A DNA stretch of 64,000 nucleotides from C-114 sp963719285 (GTDB lineage: Bacteria; Chloroflexota; Limnocylindria; Limnocylindrales; CSP1-4), in contig CAVRBO010000004.1 of NCBI GenBank assembly GCA_963719285.1, forward strand, positions 124,001 through 188,000. The letters run 5' to 3'. Below are positions 1-8,761 of this stretch, piece by piece. The stretch's first letter is position 1. The number at the start of each line of letters is the position of its first letter. The translations under genes and the position numbers were made by a program. The notes beneath the pieces were generated by a model that ran no database searches, was not told the origin of the DNA, and saw only the letters and a list, made by a program, of their open reading frames with translations.

Positions 1-1427
1 AGCAGGAGCGCGTAGCGTGACCGGCCGGGCTTGATGTCCGCGACGTTGCAGGGGTAGAGGCGCTCCAGGAACTCCACGACGTCGGGTCCGGACACGATCA
101 GCTTGCCGAGCGTGCTCACGTCGCCGATCGACACCGCCTCGCGGACCGCCCAGTACTCGGCGATCGGGTCGCCGTAGTGCCACGGCCGCCACCAGCCACC
201 GAACCGGTCCATCCGCGCGCCGAGGGCCAGGTGCTCCTCGTGGAGGGGCGTCCGCCGGAATGCGTCGATGTGCGTGTCGGCGGCGGCCTCCGCGAGCGTG
301 ATCTGGCGCGACGCGGGACGGGCCGTGAACGGGGCGGGGGCCTCGCCCGTCCGTTCGGCGATCCAGGATCGGATGTGGGGCAGGCAGGCGCCGCCCTGAC
401 ACGTGCCGATGCCGGCCAGGCTCGCGCGCTTGAGCAGGTCAAGGTCCTGGAAACCCTTGTCCCAGGACATCCGCAGGTCGGCCACGGTCGTGCCCGAGCA
501 CGGGCAGACGACGCCGTCGGAGGGCGCGGGCGGGAGTGGAGCGTCGATGGCCGCGGATCCGGTGACCGTGACCTCGTCCGGACGACCCATCCGGGCCAGC
601 AGGTCCCGGGGGGCCCGGCCGAGGCCCAGGATGACCGCTCCGCACGGCGTCGTCGTCTCCGCCCCGGCATCATCGGCCGTCACGACGGCCCGGACGTGCC
701 CGCGATCGTCGCCCTCGAACCGCACGAGCCGGCCGCCCAGCTGGATGCACGGGACGCCGGCCGGAGGCGTGCCGACGGCCGCCACGGTGTCCGCGGCACC
801 GAGACGCACGCCGGTGCCGTGCAGCCGCTCCGCGGCGCGCACCGTGAAGAGGCCGGCGAGCCCGTTGCCCGGGCAGACGGGGTGCAGATCCGCCGAGCCC
901 GTAGCCACGACGATCTCCCCGGCCTGGACGTGGTGCATCCCGGCCGGCGTCCGGACGATGACCGTGCCACCGGGATAGATCGCCACGACCTCGTCGCCGC
1001 TGGCGGCGTCAAGCACGAGCGCGCTGCGACCGGTCGCCTCGGCGGAAGCCCGGGCCTCCAGCCCGCTGGCCCCGCCGCCGACGATCGCGACATCGACCTC
1101 GGTCCGCTGCACGGGGATCGCCCGCCCGCCGGGCGTCACGGTCAGATCGGGCCGGGCGACGACCGGCAGCGTCGGCAGCGCGTCCAGGGAATGGCGGCGG
1201 ACGACGAGGCCCGGCATGGCCGCGGTCTGGCAGGTCCGGACGTACGCGACCCCATCGACCTGGGCGACGCAGTTGCCGCAGTCACCGGCCAGGCACAGCG
1301 TTCCGCCGCGGGCCGGATGCTCGCCCACCCGCAGGAGGGCGATGGCCACCGAGTCGCCGGCCTCGTACGGGACCGGCCGATCGTCGACGACGAACCGCCG
1401 GGCGGTGCCGCTCGCGACCTCGGTCAC
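1..1427 (-). CDS. Sarcosine oxidase alpha-subunit-like FAD/[2Fe-2S] protein (3' end outside window)
   Basis: Reading the minus strand from a GTG at 1425-1427 gives one open frame to the left edge (475 codons seen). Residues 45-66 hold a plant-type [2Fe-2S] set, Cys45, Cys50, Cys53 and Cys66. An FAD Rossmann motif (IVGGGASG) follows near residue 115, then a BFD-like Cys pair (CPC) and a GTCQGGAC site near residues 300-340, then the start of a GcvT/folate-binding domain. This is the layout of SoxA-type sarcosine oxidase alpha, which oxidises N-methyl groups and passes C1 units to folate. The GTG overlaps the TGA of the upstream dehydrogenase gene by 4 nt, so translation is probably coupled. There is no nearby ATG. 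The substrate (sarcosine or another N-methyl amine) is inferred; no beta, gamma or delta subunit is visible. Confidence 0.85.
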   Translation of the reverse strand, partial: MTEVASGTARRFVVDDRPVPYEAGDSVAIALLRVGEHPARGGTLCLAGDCGNCVAQVDGVAYVRTCQTAAMPGLVVRRHSLDALPTLPVVARPDLTVTPGGRAIPVQRTEVDVAIVGGGASGLEARASAEATGRSALVLDAASGDEVVAIYPGGTVIVRTPAGMHHVQAGEIVVATGSADLHPVCPGNGLAGLFTVRAAERLHGTGVRLGAADTVAAVGTPPAGVPCIQLGGRLVRFEGDDRGHVRAVVTADDAGAETTTPCGAVILGLGRAPRDLLARMGRPDEVTVTGSAAIDAPLPPAPSDGVVCPCSGTTVADLRMSWDKGFQDLDLLKRASLAGIGTCQGGACLPHIRSWIAERTGEAPAPFTARPASRQITLAEAAADTHIDAFRRTPLHEEHLALGARMDRFGGWWRPWHYGDPIAEYWAVREAVSIGDVSTLGKLIVSGPDVVEFLERLYPCNVADIKPGRSRYALL

Positions 1428-3879
1428 TGGCGCATCCTGCTGCCGTCGGGATCGAAGATCGGGGTCGGCTGGATGCGGGCCGGGCGGCGCCGGCCGACGA
1501 CCTCGATCTCGAACGCGCCCCGGTCCGCGACGTGGGTCAGGGCCGTCGGCACGTAGCCGAGCGCGAGCGACGCCTTGCTGTAGTGGGCGTACCCGCCGGA
1601 CGTGACCCAGCCGACGACCTCGCCGTCGTACCAGATGGGCTCGTCGCCGATCACGTCGGCCGGCTCGTCCGGATCCGGATCGAGGACGAGGGTCACGAGG
1701 CGTCGGGTCGGACCGGTCACCATCTCGGCCTCGTGGGCCTCCCGCCCGATGAACGCATGGTCGAGCCTGATGTAGTGGGTGACCCCGGCCTCGACGGGCG
1801 TGTAGATCGGCCGGTACTCCCGGAACCAGGTCCCGAAGCTCTTCTCGAGCCTGAGTGACATCAGCGCGCGGAAGCCGAACAGCCGGATCCCGAACTCCTC
1901 GCCGGCGGCCATCAGCAGGTCGAACAGCGTCCGCTCGTACTCGGGGGCGACCCAGATCTCGTAGCCCAGGTCCCCCGAGTAGGTGAGCCGGCCGACCCGG
2001 GCCGGGATCATCCCGACGTCGATCTGGCGGAAGTCCATGAACCGGAACGCGCTCGTCGCGAGGTCCGTGTCGGTCACCTTCTGGAGGACGTCGCGCGCGT
2101 GCGGCCCGGCGAGCGAGAGGCCGACGAGGCTCAGCCCCAGGGTCTCGAAGCGCACGCTCCCGTCGGCCGGCAGGTGGTGGAGGAACCAGCGGCTGTGGTG
2201 GGTCTCGGCCGCCTGCGACCCGAACAGGAAGAACTCCTCCTCCCCGGCCCGGGCCACCGTGAACTCCCCGACGATCCGGCCCTGGTCGTTGAGCATCGCG
2301 GTCAGGACGATCCGCCCGATCGCCGGCATCCGGTTCGTGAGCAGGCTGAGCAGCCAGGCGGCGGCGCCCGGCCCGGTGACCCGGTACTTGGCGAAGTTCG
2401 CGATCTCGGTCAGGCCCACCCGCTCGCGGACCGCCAGGCACTCCGCGGCGACCTGGTCCCATGCGTTCGAGCGGTGGAACGTCACCTCCTCGATCGGCTC
2501 CTTGCCCGGCTCCTGGAACCACAGCGCGTGCTCCAGGCCGTAGGACGCACCCCAGACCGCGTTCGCCGCCGTCAGGCGGTCGTAGATCGGGGTCGTGTGG
2601 AGCGGCCGGGCGGCCGGCAGCTCCTCGTTCGGGAACGTGATCCGGAAGCGGCGCGAGTAGTTCTCGCGGACCTTGGCGTTCGTGTAGGCGAGGGTGGCGT
2701 AGTCGCCGTAGCGGGCCACGTCCATCGCCCAGATATCCATGCCCGAATCGCCGTGGTCGCCCTGGGTCATCCACGTCGCGAGCGCGAGACCGACGCCGCC
2801 GCCCTGCGACAGGCCGGCCATGACCGCGCAGGCGACCCAGTAGTTCCGGATCCCGCGGACCGGACCGACGAGCGGATTCCCATCGGGTGAGAAGGTGAAC
2901 GGGCCGTTGACGGTCCGCCGGATGCCGATGTCGCCCATCGCCGGGAAGTGCTTGTAGGCGACCTGGAGCTCGGGCGCGATCCGCTCGACGTCGGGCTTGA
3001 GGAGCTGGGCCCCGAAGTCCCACGGGGTCTCCTTCGGGGACCACGGCACGGGCTTCTGCTCGTACGTGCCCAGGAGCATCCCGCCGCCCTCCTGGCGGAT
3101 GTAGATCTCGCCGGCGAAGTCGAGCGCCATCGGCATCTCCTTGCCGGTCCGAGCGCGGTTCGCGGCGACCTCGGGCATGTCGTCGGTCACGAGGTAGTGG
3201 TGCTCCATCGCGAGGACCGGGAGCTCGATGCCGACCATCCGGCCGACCTCGCGGGCCCACAGGCCGCCCGCGTTGACGACGTGCTCGGCGTGGACGGTCG
3301 CGCCGCCCTCGATCTCGACGGTCCACGTGCCGTCCGGGCGCTGGCTGAGCCCCGTGACCCAGGTGTTGCGATGGACCTCCGCGCCGGCCTTGCGGGCACA
3401 GATGACGTAGGCCTGGGTGACGCCGGACGGGTCCACGTGCCCCTCGACCGGGTCGTACAACGCGCCGACGAAGTAGCTGACGGGTCGAGGAGGGGGAAGA
3501 GGTCCTGGGCTTCTTTCGGACTGATCAGCTCCAGTTCCATCCCGAGATAGCGTCCGCGCGCCTGGGCCATCCGCAGGAAATCCATCCGCACGTTCGTGTC
3601 GGCGAGCATCAGGCCGCCGGGCAGGTGGATCGAACAATCCTGGCCGGAGACCCGCTCGATCTCCTCGTACAGCTGGATCGTGTACTGCTGGAGCTTGGAG
3701 ACGTTGGGGTCGCCGTTGAGGGTGTGCATCCCGCCGGCCGCGTGCCAGGTCGAGCCGGAGCTGAGCTCGCGCCGCTCGAGCAGCATGACGTCCGTCCAGC
3801 CGGCCTTCGTGAGGTGGTAGAGCACGCTGGCCCCGACCACGCCCCCACCGATGACCACGACCTGGGCGGACGACTTCAC
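1424..3879 (-). CDS. Dimethylglycine/sarcosine dehydrogenase-like FAD protein with GcvT domains (frameshifted)
   Basis: The N-terminal frame starts at ATG 3877-3879 with an FAD-binding GGGVVGAS motif and a DAO domain. It runs in frame to about 3484 and then continues in the -1 frame down to the stop at 1424. The joined product is about 818 residues, the usual length of DMGDH-type enzymes: DAO fold (about 1-370), FAO_M linker, GcvT_N (about 430-680), GcvT_C (about 700-800). Such enzymes oxidatively demethylate dimethylglycine, sarcosine or related amines using FAD and tetrahydrofolate. Adding one base to the G run at 3482-3484 restores the reading (LLDP followed by VSYFVGAL). The downstream neighbour overlaps by 4 nt. 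It is either a sequencing error or a genuine mutation; family assignment is firm, substrate is not. Confidence 0.85.
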
Positions 3880-3971
3880 AGGGCTTCCTCGCGCATCATC
3901 TGTGCCACTTCTGCGTCGTCCGCCAGTCTACGGGCGGAGCGCCGGGGACCGCCGGGAACGAGCCGCGGCCG

Positions 3972-4054
3972 GGTGCCCGCCCCGCCGCAGCCAGGTGCCC
4001 GCCCCGCCGCGGCCAGGTGCCCGCCCCGCCGCAGCCAGGTGCCCGCCCCGCCGC
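3972..4054. repeat. Tandem repeat, four copies of 22 bp
   Basis: The core GGTGCCCGCCCCGCCGC recurs at 3972, 3994, 4016 and 4038, exactly 22 bp apart, with CAGCCA or CGGCCA linkers. The repeat is intergenic. It is about two helical turns per unit, but no protein-binding function can be shown. Confidence 0.9.
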
Positions 4055-4320
4055 GCATCGGGCCATCAACTGCCCTCGAAACGGCCAGATTCAAGCCACG
4101 CGATCTTGAGGCAGGTTTGCGCGGCCCGACAGCCCGTCGTCGACACCCGTCCACGCACGATCCGTGCTCGAAGGAGCCTGCCTGGCACCCGATCCGGTCC
4201 CGGGAGACGGCCCCGAGCTCTCCTGAGTTGCAACTGGCCATCTGGCGGCGGCAGCCCCGCCGCCGCTGGCGTGGCTCGCGCTTTGTGCGATGGGGCTGCC
4301 CGCAGCCGGCCGGACGCAGG

Positions 4321-4422
4321 TCGCGCAGCTCCCCCCGGCGCATCCGCCCGCCCGGCGCGTGCGCCCGCCCGTCGCGCAGCTCCCCCCGGCGCATCCGCCC
4401 GCCCGGTGCGTGCACCCGCCCG
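4321..4422. repeat. Tandem repeat, two copies of 51 bp
   Basis: The segment beginning TCGCGCAGCTCCCCCC at 4321 is repeated almost exactly at 4372. The copies differ mainly in GGCGCGTGCG versus GGTGCGTGCA near their ends. It lies just beyond the stop codon of the MttB-like gene and may affect termination; this is not shown. Confidence 0.85.
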
Positions 4423-4449
4423 GCGCCCGCGCCCGCGCGCTCGCTGCCC

Positions 4450-6013
4450 TCAGTAGTCCGTCGGGACCCCGCCCTCGGCCTTGCGCCGGGCGACGAACGC
4501 GGCGAGCTCCTCGGCGACCGTCGGATCGATGGGCGGCGGCTCGTAGGCCGCGAGCAGTTCCTTGTAGATGTGGTTGGCCTTGCCCGCGGCCTCCGGAGAC
4601 CCGGCCTCCTGCCACGACTCGTAGTTCCGCCAGTCCGAGATCATCGGCTTGTGGAACGCCGTCCGGAAGCGCGATTGGGTGTGGGCCGCGCCGAAGAAGT
4701 GGCCGCCGGGACCCACCTCGCGCATCGCGTCCAACGCCATGTTCTCGTCGTCCACGACGATCGGGTCGAGGAACGCCGCGACCATCTGGAGCAGCTCGGC
4801 GTCGATGATCATCTTCTCGAACCCGGCGTGGAGGCCGCCCTCCATCCAACCGGCGCCGTGCATCATCAGGTTGACCCCGCCCATCACCGCGCCCCACAGC
4901 GCGAAGACCGACTCGTACGCCGCCTGCGCGTCCAGGGCGTTCGAGGCGTTCACGTTCGACGAGCGGTATGGCAACCCATAGCGCCGGGCGAGCTGGCCGC
5001 CGGCCATCGCCGTGCGCATGTACTCGGGCGTGCCGAACGCCGGCGCCCCGGACTGCATGTCCACGTTCGAGGTGAACCCGCCGTACACGACCGGCGCGCC
5101 GGGCCGGACGACCTGGGTCAGGGTGATCCCCGCGAGCGCCTCGGCGTTCTGCTCCACGAGCGCACCGGCCAGGGTGACCGGGGCCATCGCCCCGGCCAGC
5201 GTGAACGGGGTCATCACGATGACCTGGTTGCGGGCCGAGTAGGCCAGGATCCCCTGGAGCATCGGCAGGTCGAGCCGCAGGGGCGAGCTCGAGTTGATGA
5301 CCGTGAAGATCGACGGCTCGCGGTCCAGCGTGGCCTCGTCGATCCCGCGCCGGATCCGGGCCATCTCGAGCGCGTCCAGGTTCCGTTGACGGCCGAGGCT
5401 GTACGCGTGGAGTGGCTTGTCGGCGAGCGTGAGGATGTCGTAGATCGCGTCCAGGTGGCGGATCGACGGGTGGATGTCGATCGGCTCGACCGGGTAGCCC
5501 GAGAAGAAGTGGACCGCGTTGAGCATGTGTCCAAGACGGATGAAGTTCTGGTAGTCGGCGTGGTTGCCGACCCGTCGGCCGCCGTCCATGTCGAACGAGT
5601 TGGGCGCGCTGGCCACGGACCCGAACGCCATCCAGTCGCCGCCGATCTGGAGATCGTGAGCTGGGTTCGGGGCATGGAGCGTGAACTGCGAGGGCGCGGT
5701 CCTGATCCGTTCCGTGACCATCCCGCGGTCGAACCGGACGCGCTGCGTGCCCGGTTCCACCTTGGCCCCGGCAGCCGGCCAGGACGTCACGTGCCTCCGG
5801 GTCGAGGAAGTCCATCCCGATCTCCTCGAGGACGTCGAGCGACGCCTCGTGGATGGACTCGATCTCGTCGGCCGAGATGACCTCGGTGGGCGTGTAGCGC
5901 ATCCGCGGCTGGGCCCACGGCCGCTGCTGGGGTAGCCGGCTCCGTTCTCCGTCGCCGCGCGGACCGATCGTCCGCCGCCTCGTGTTGCCGCCGCGCTCGG
6001 CTATCTCGGACAT
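4450..6013 (-). CDS. Trimethylamine methyltransferase family (MttB-like) protein (frameshifted)
   Basis: The N-terminus starts at ATG 6011-6013 (MSEIAERG). It reads through RYTPTEVISADEIESIHEAS and DFLDPEARDVL to about 5775, where the homologous frame shifts by one base (GAKVEPGTQRVRFDRG) and runs to the stop at 4450. The total is about 520 residues, normal for the MttB superfamily. There is no in-frame amber codon, so it belongs to the non-pyrrolysine branch, which in other bacteria demethylates glycine betaine, proline betaine or carnitine onto a corrinoid protein. No corrinoid protein gene is visible in the window, so the methyl acceptor is unknown. It is preceded by 13 bp after the aldehyde dehydrogenase gene, hence the same transcript. 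Family firm, substrate inferred, integrity uncertain. Confidence 0.85.
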
Positions 6014-6026
6014 AGGTGGGAGGCGC

Positions 6027-7568
6027 TCACTTTCCCGACAGGTCGATCCAGGTCGTCTTGAGCTGCGTGTAGCCGTCCAGCCCGTGGAGCGACTTGTCGC
6101 GCCCGAATCCCGACTGCTTGAAGCCGCCGAAGGGGACCGTGTGATCGGCGCTGTCGAAGGTGTTCACCCAGACCGTACCAGCCCGGAGCCGCTTGGCGAT
6201 CCGATGGGCCCTGTTGATGTCGCGGGTCCACACCGCCGCCGCGAGCCCGTAGGGCGAATCGTTGGCCGCGCGGACGGCCTCGGCCTCGTCGGCGACATCG
6301 ATGACCGTCAGGACCGGCCCGAAGATCTCCTCACGCGCGACGCGCATCTCATTGCGCACGGCGCCCAGGATCGTGGGCTCCACGTAGAAGCCGCCGGTCT
6401 CCTCGCGGACGCGCTCGCCCCCGAGCTCCAGGCGGCCACCTTCCTCCTGGCCGAGGGCGATGTAGCCGAGCACCTTGTCCATCTGGGTCGCGTCCACCAT
6501 CGCCCCGAGGCGCGTCTTCGGGTCGAGCGGGTCGCCCGGCGCGAGCTTCCGCCCGAGCGCGCCGATCTTATCGACGAGCTCATCGCGCACGTCGCGGGCC
6601 ACGATGAGGCGCGAACCTGCGTTGCAGGTCTGGCCGCTGTTGTAGAAGATCCCCCAGCCGATGGCCGAGGCCGCCGCGTCGAGGTCGGCGACGTCGGCGA
6701 GCACGACCTGCGGGCTCTTGCCGCCGAGTTCGAGGCTGATCCCCTTCACGTCGGTCTCGCCGATGTCTCGCAGGAGCGACTTGCCGACCGTCGTGGAGCC
6801 GGTGAACGCGACCTTGTCGACGCCGGGATGGCGGGCGAGCGCCCGCCCGATGACCGAGCCCGGACCGGGCACGACGTTGAGGACGCCGGCGGGGATCCCC
6901 GCCTCGAGGGCGAGCTCGCCCAGGCGGATCGCGGACAGCGGCGACTGCGACGCCGGCTTCAGGACGACCGTGTTGCCGGCCGCCAGGGCCGCCCCGATCT
7001 TCCACGCCGTGATGATGAGCGGGTAGTTCCAGGGCACGATCGTCGCGACGACCCCGATCGGTTCGCGTGTCACGAGCGACAGCGTGTCCGGGCCGGTCGG
7101 ACCCACCTCGCCGTAGAGCTTGTCGATCGCCTCCGCATACCACTGGATGACGTCGGGCGGCTTGGCGGCGTCCACCCGAAGCGTGTCGCGGATGGGCTTG
7201 CCGCAGTCGAGCGCCTCCACCAGGGCCAGGTACTCGAGGTCGCCCCGCATCAGTTCGGCGAATTGGAGGAGCAGCCGCTTGCGATCCGTCGGCACGAGGT
7301 CCGACCAGCGTCCGTCGTCGAAGGCCGTGCGGGCCGCCCCCACCGCCCGGTCGACGTCCTCGTCGTCGCCCTCGGCGACCTGGGCGATCGTCGTGCCGTC
7401 GCGGCCGGTCACATCGGGATAGGTCCGCCCGGAGGCCGACGGCACGGTCCGTCCGTCGATGACAGCCTGGGCGTGCGGGCGAAGGTCGCGAGCGCGGGCC
7501 GTCCAGTCGTCGAGCGTGAAGGCGTGCGGGTCTGCCGTGGCCGCGTCCGCACCCGCGTCCACCGTCAC
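6027..7568 (-). CDS. NAD(P)-dependent aldehyde dehydrogenase
   Basis: This 513-residue protein is of typical ALDH length. It oxidises an aldehyde to the acid with NAD(P). Visible motifs are VPWNYPLI in the coenzyme domain, FTGSTTVG, the general-base region LELGGKSP, and the nucleophile in NSGQTCNAG (Cys315). EIFGPVL and PFGGFKQSGFGRD lie near the C-terminus. I chose the GTG at 7566-7568 because it overlaps the TGA of the enolase-family gene in a GTGA arrangement; upstream in-frame ATGs would run deep into that gene. It resembles betaine-aldehyde and gamma-aminobutyraldehyde dehydrogenases, which suits the quaternary-amine neighbourhood, but the substrate is inferred. Confidence 0.92.
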   Translation of the reverse strand: MTVDAGADAATADPHAFTLDDWTARARDLRPHAQAVIDGRTVPSASGRTYPDVTGRDGTTIAQVAEGDDEDVDRAVGAARTAFDDGRWSDLVPTDRKRLLLQFAELMRGDLEYLALVEALDCGKPIRDTLRVDAAKPPDVIQWYAEAIDKLYGEVGPTGPDTLSLVTREPIGVVATIVPWNYPLIITAWKIGAALAAGNTVVLKPASQSPLSAIRLGELALEAGIPAGVLNVVPGPGSVIGRALARHPGVDKVAFTGSTTVGKSLLRDIGETDVKGISLELGGKSPQVVLADVADLDAAASAIGWGIFYNSGQTCNAGSRLIVARDVRDELVDKIGALGRKLAPGDPLDPKTRLGAMVDATQMDKVLGYIALGQEEGGRLELGGERVREETGGFYVEPTILGAVRNEMRVAREEIFGPVLTVIDVADEAEAVRAANDSPYGLAAAVWTRDINRAHRIAKRLRAGTVWVNTFDSADHTVPFGGFKQSGFGRDKSLHGLDGYTQLKTTWIDLSGK

Positions 7569-8671
7569 GCCGCGAACCGCTTCACGGCGACTTCGTCGAG
7601 CACGATCCCGAGGCCCGGCCGGTCCGGCACGCGGAGGATGCCGTCCGGGCCCGGTCGAAGCGGCTCGGCGAGCATGAAGTCGCGTCGCTCGGGCGTCCAG
7701 CCGGGCGGGTCGTATGGGTACTCGAGGAACGGTCCGCCGCCCACGCCTGACGCCACGTGCAGGTTGGCCAGCACGCCGATCCCGTTGGTCCACGTGTGCG
7801 GGGTGAACCACCGGTTGCGGGCGAGGGCGAGCTCAGCGATCGTGCGAGCCCGGAGCATGCCCACGGCCAGCACGACATCGGGCTGGTAGACGTCGAGGGC
7901 GTCCGCATCCAGCGCGGCCAGGAACCCGGCCATCGTGCGGGTCATCTCGCCACCGGCGATGCGTACGCCGGTCGTCCGACGGAGGTCGACCAGGCCGCGC
8001 AGGTCGCCTTCGGCCAGCGGCTCCTCCAGCCACAGGACGTCCAGCTCGCGCAGCTCGGCGGCGATCGATCGCGCTGCGGCCGGATCAAGGCCCGGGGCGA
8101 TGTCGCCGGGCATCCGCCAGCCCTGGTTCAGATCGACCATGATGTCCATCGAGGCGCCGATGGCCTCGCGCGTCGCCCGCACCGCGGCCAGCCCCTCGGC
8201 GAGCCGGTTCGGGTCGATCCGTATCTTCAGAGCCCGGAAGCCTTCGTCCCGGAGCCGGACGGCCGACTCCGCCCGGGCCACGGGGGCCCTGAGCTCGCCA
8301 CACGATGCGTACACCGGCAGTCCGTCTGTCGCGCCTCCGAACAGCGACGCCACGGGCAGCCCGGCGACCTGGCCGAAGAGGTCCCACAGCGCGGCCTCGA
8401 GCGGCCAGTAGCGGCCGGCATGGAACGCGATGGTCTCGAGCGACCGGACGTGACGGACGATCGAGAGTGGATCCTGCCCCACGAACAGGTGCTCGTACGC
8501 CGTGAATCCGTCCATCGTGTCGCCCGAACCGATCCCCACCACGCCGGCATCCGTCTCGACCCGGACGATCGTCGCGCCGAACGTGCGCCGGGGCACGGGG
8601 TCCCAGGCGGCCGCGAACGCGGGCTCGAGCGGCAGCGTGAGCCGGTCGAGCCGGATCCCGGTGATGCGCAT
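7565..8671 (-). CDS. Mandelate racemase/muconate lactonizing enzyme family (enolase superfamily)
   Basis: The protein has 368 residues. An N-terminal capping domain is followed by a TIM barrel. Likely catalytic groups are Lys in ALKIRID (second strand), Asp in VDLNQGW, Glu in WLEEPL and Glu in IAGGEMT as Mg ligands, Asp in DVYQPD and His in TPHTWTN. The Lys/His pair places it in the mandelate racemase subgroup (acid-sugar dehydratases, racemases) rather than the Lys/Lys group. It is the first gene of a minus-strand set with the aldehyde dehydrogenase and the methyltransferase, and starts 90 bp from the divergent transporter operon. The reaction cannot be named from sequence. Confidence 0.88.
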   Translation of the reverse strand: MRITGIRLDRLTLPLEPAFAAAWDPVPRRTFGATIVRVETDAGVVGIGSGDTMDGFTAYEHLFVGQDPLSIVRHVRSLETIAFHAGRYWPLEAALWDLFGQVAGLPVASLFGGATDGLPVYASCGELRAPVARAESAVRLRDEGFRALKIRIDPNRLAEGLAAVRATREAIGASMDIMVDLNQGWRMPGDIAPGLDPAAARSIAAELRELDVLWLEEPLAEGDLRGLVDLRRTTGVRIAGGEMTRTMAGFLAALDADALDVYQPDVVLAVGMLRARTIAELALARNRWFTPHTWTNGIGVLANLHVASGVGGGPFLEYPYDPPGWTPERRDFMLAEPLRPGPDGILRVPDRPGLGIVLDEVAVKRFAA

Positions 8672-8706
8672 GGCCTACATGATGCATCGCGCGTCGGCCG
8701 TGGGGG

Positions 8707-8735
8707 TTGGACCACCCGCCGATTCCGGCTATCTT
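8707..8735 (+). promoter_or_regulatory. Sigma-70-type promoter of the quaternary-amine ABC operon
   Basis: A TTGGAC -35 box (8707-8712) is followed by a 17-bp spacer and a TATCTT -10 box (8730-8735). A GAGGAG ribosome binding site at 8751-8756 and the ATG at 8762 follow. It sits in the 90-bp divergent gap before the enolase-family gene. Confidence 0.7.
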
Positions 8736-8761
8736 TCGCTTTCCGTTCGAGAGGAGCACGG

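Larger units (their letters stand above)
3880..4449. other. 570-bp gene-free, repeat-bearing spacer
   Basis: No credible gene lies here; the open frames across it are low-complexity GC-rich reading. It lies upstream of the dehydrogenase gene and downstream of the MttB-like gene, both read on the minus strand. It holds four copies of a 22-bp unit near 3972-4054 and two copies of a 51-bp unit at 4321-4422. The part between them (about 4070-4250) is less GC-rich than its surroundings and could carry the promoter for the 3879 gene, but I see no clear -35/-10 pair. Confidence 0.6.

Noticed and set aside
3972..4054. CRISPR array
   Set aside because: Units are contiguous 22-bp tandem repeats without unique spacers, and no cas gene is present.
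3625..5880. 751-codon plus-strand frame across the MttB-like region
   Set aside because: It crosses the repeat-bearing spacer and is antisense to the methyltransferase; the sequence is low-complexity Arg/Pro/Asp with no domain.
4450..6013. Pyrrolysine-containing MttB
   Set aside because: No in-frame TAG is found in either part; the interruption is a one-base shift, not an amber codon.
7565..8671. Hydroxyproline-betaine 2-epimerase (HpbD) assignment for the enolase-family gene
   Set aside because: HpbD uses a Lys/Lys pair, whereas this protein shows Lys plus a seventh-strand His (TPHTW), placing it in another subgroup.
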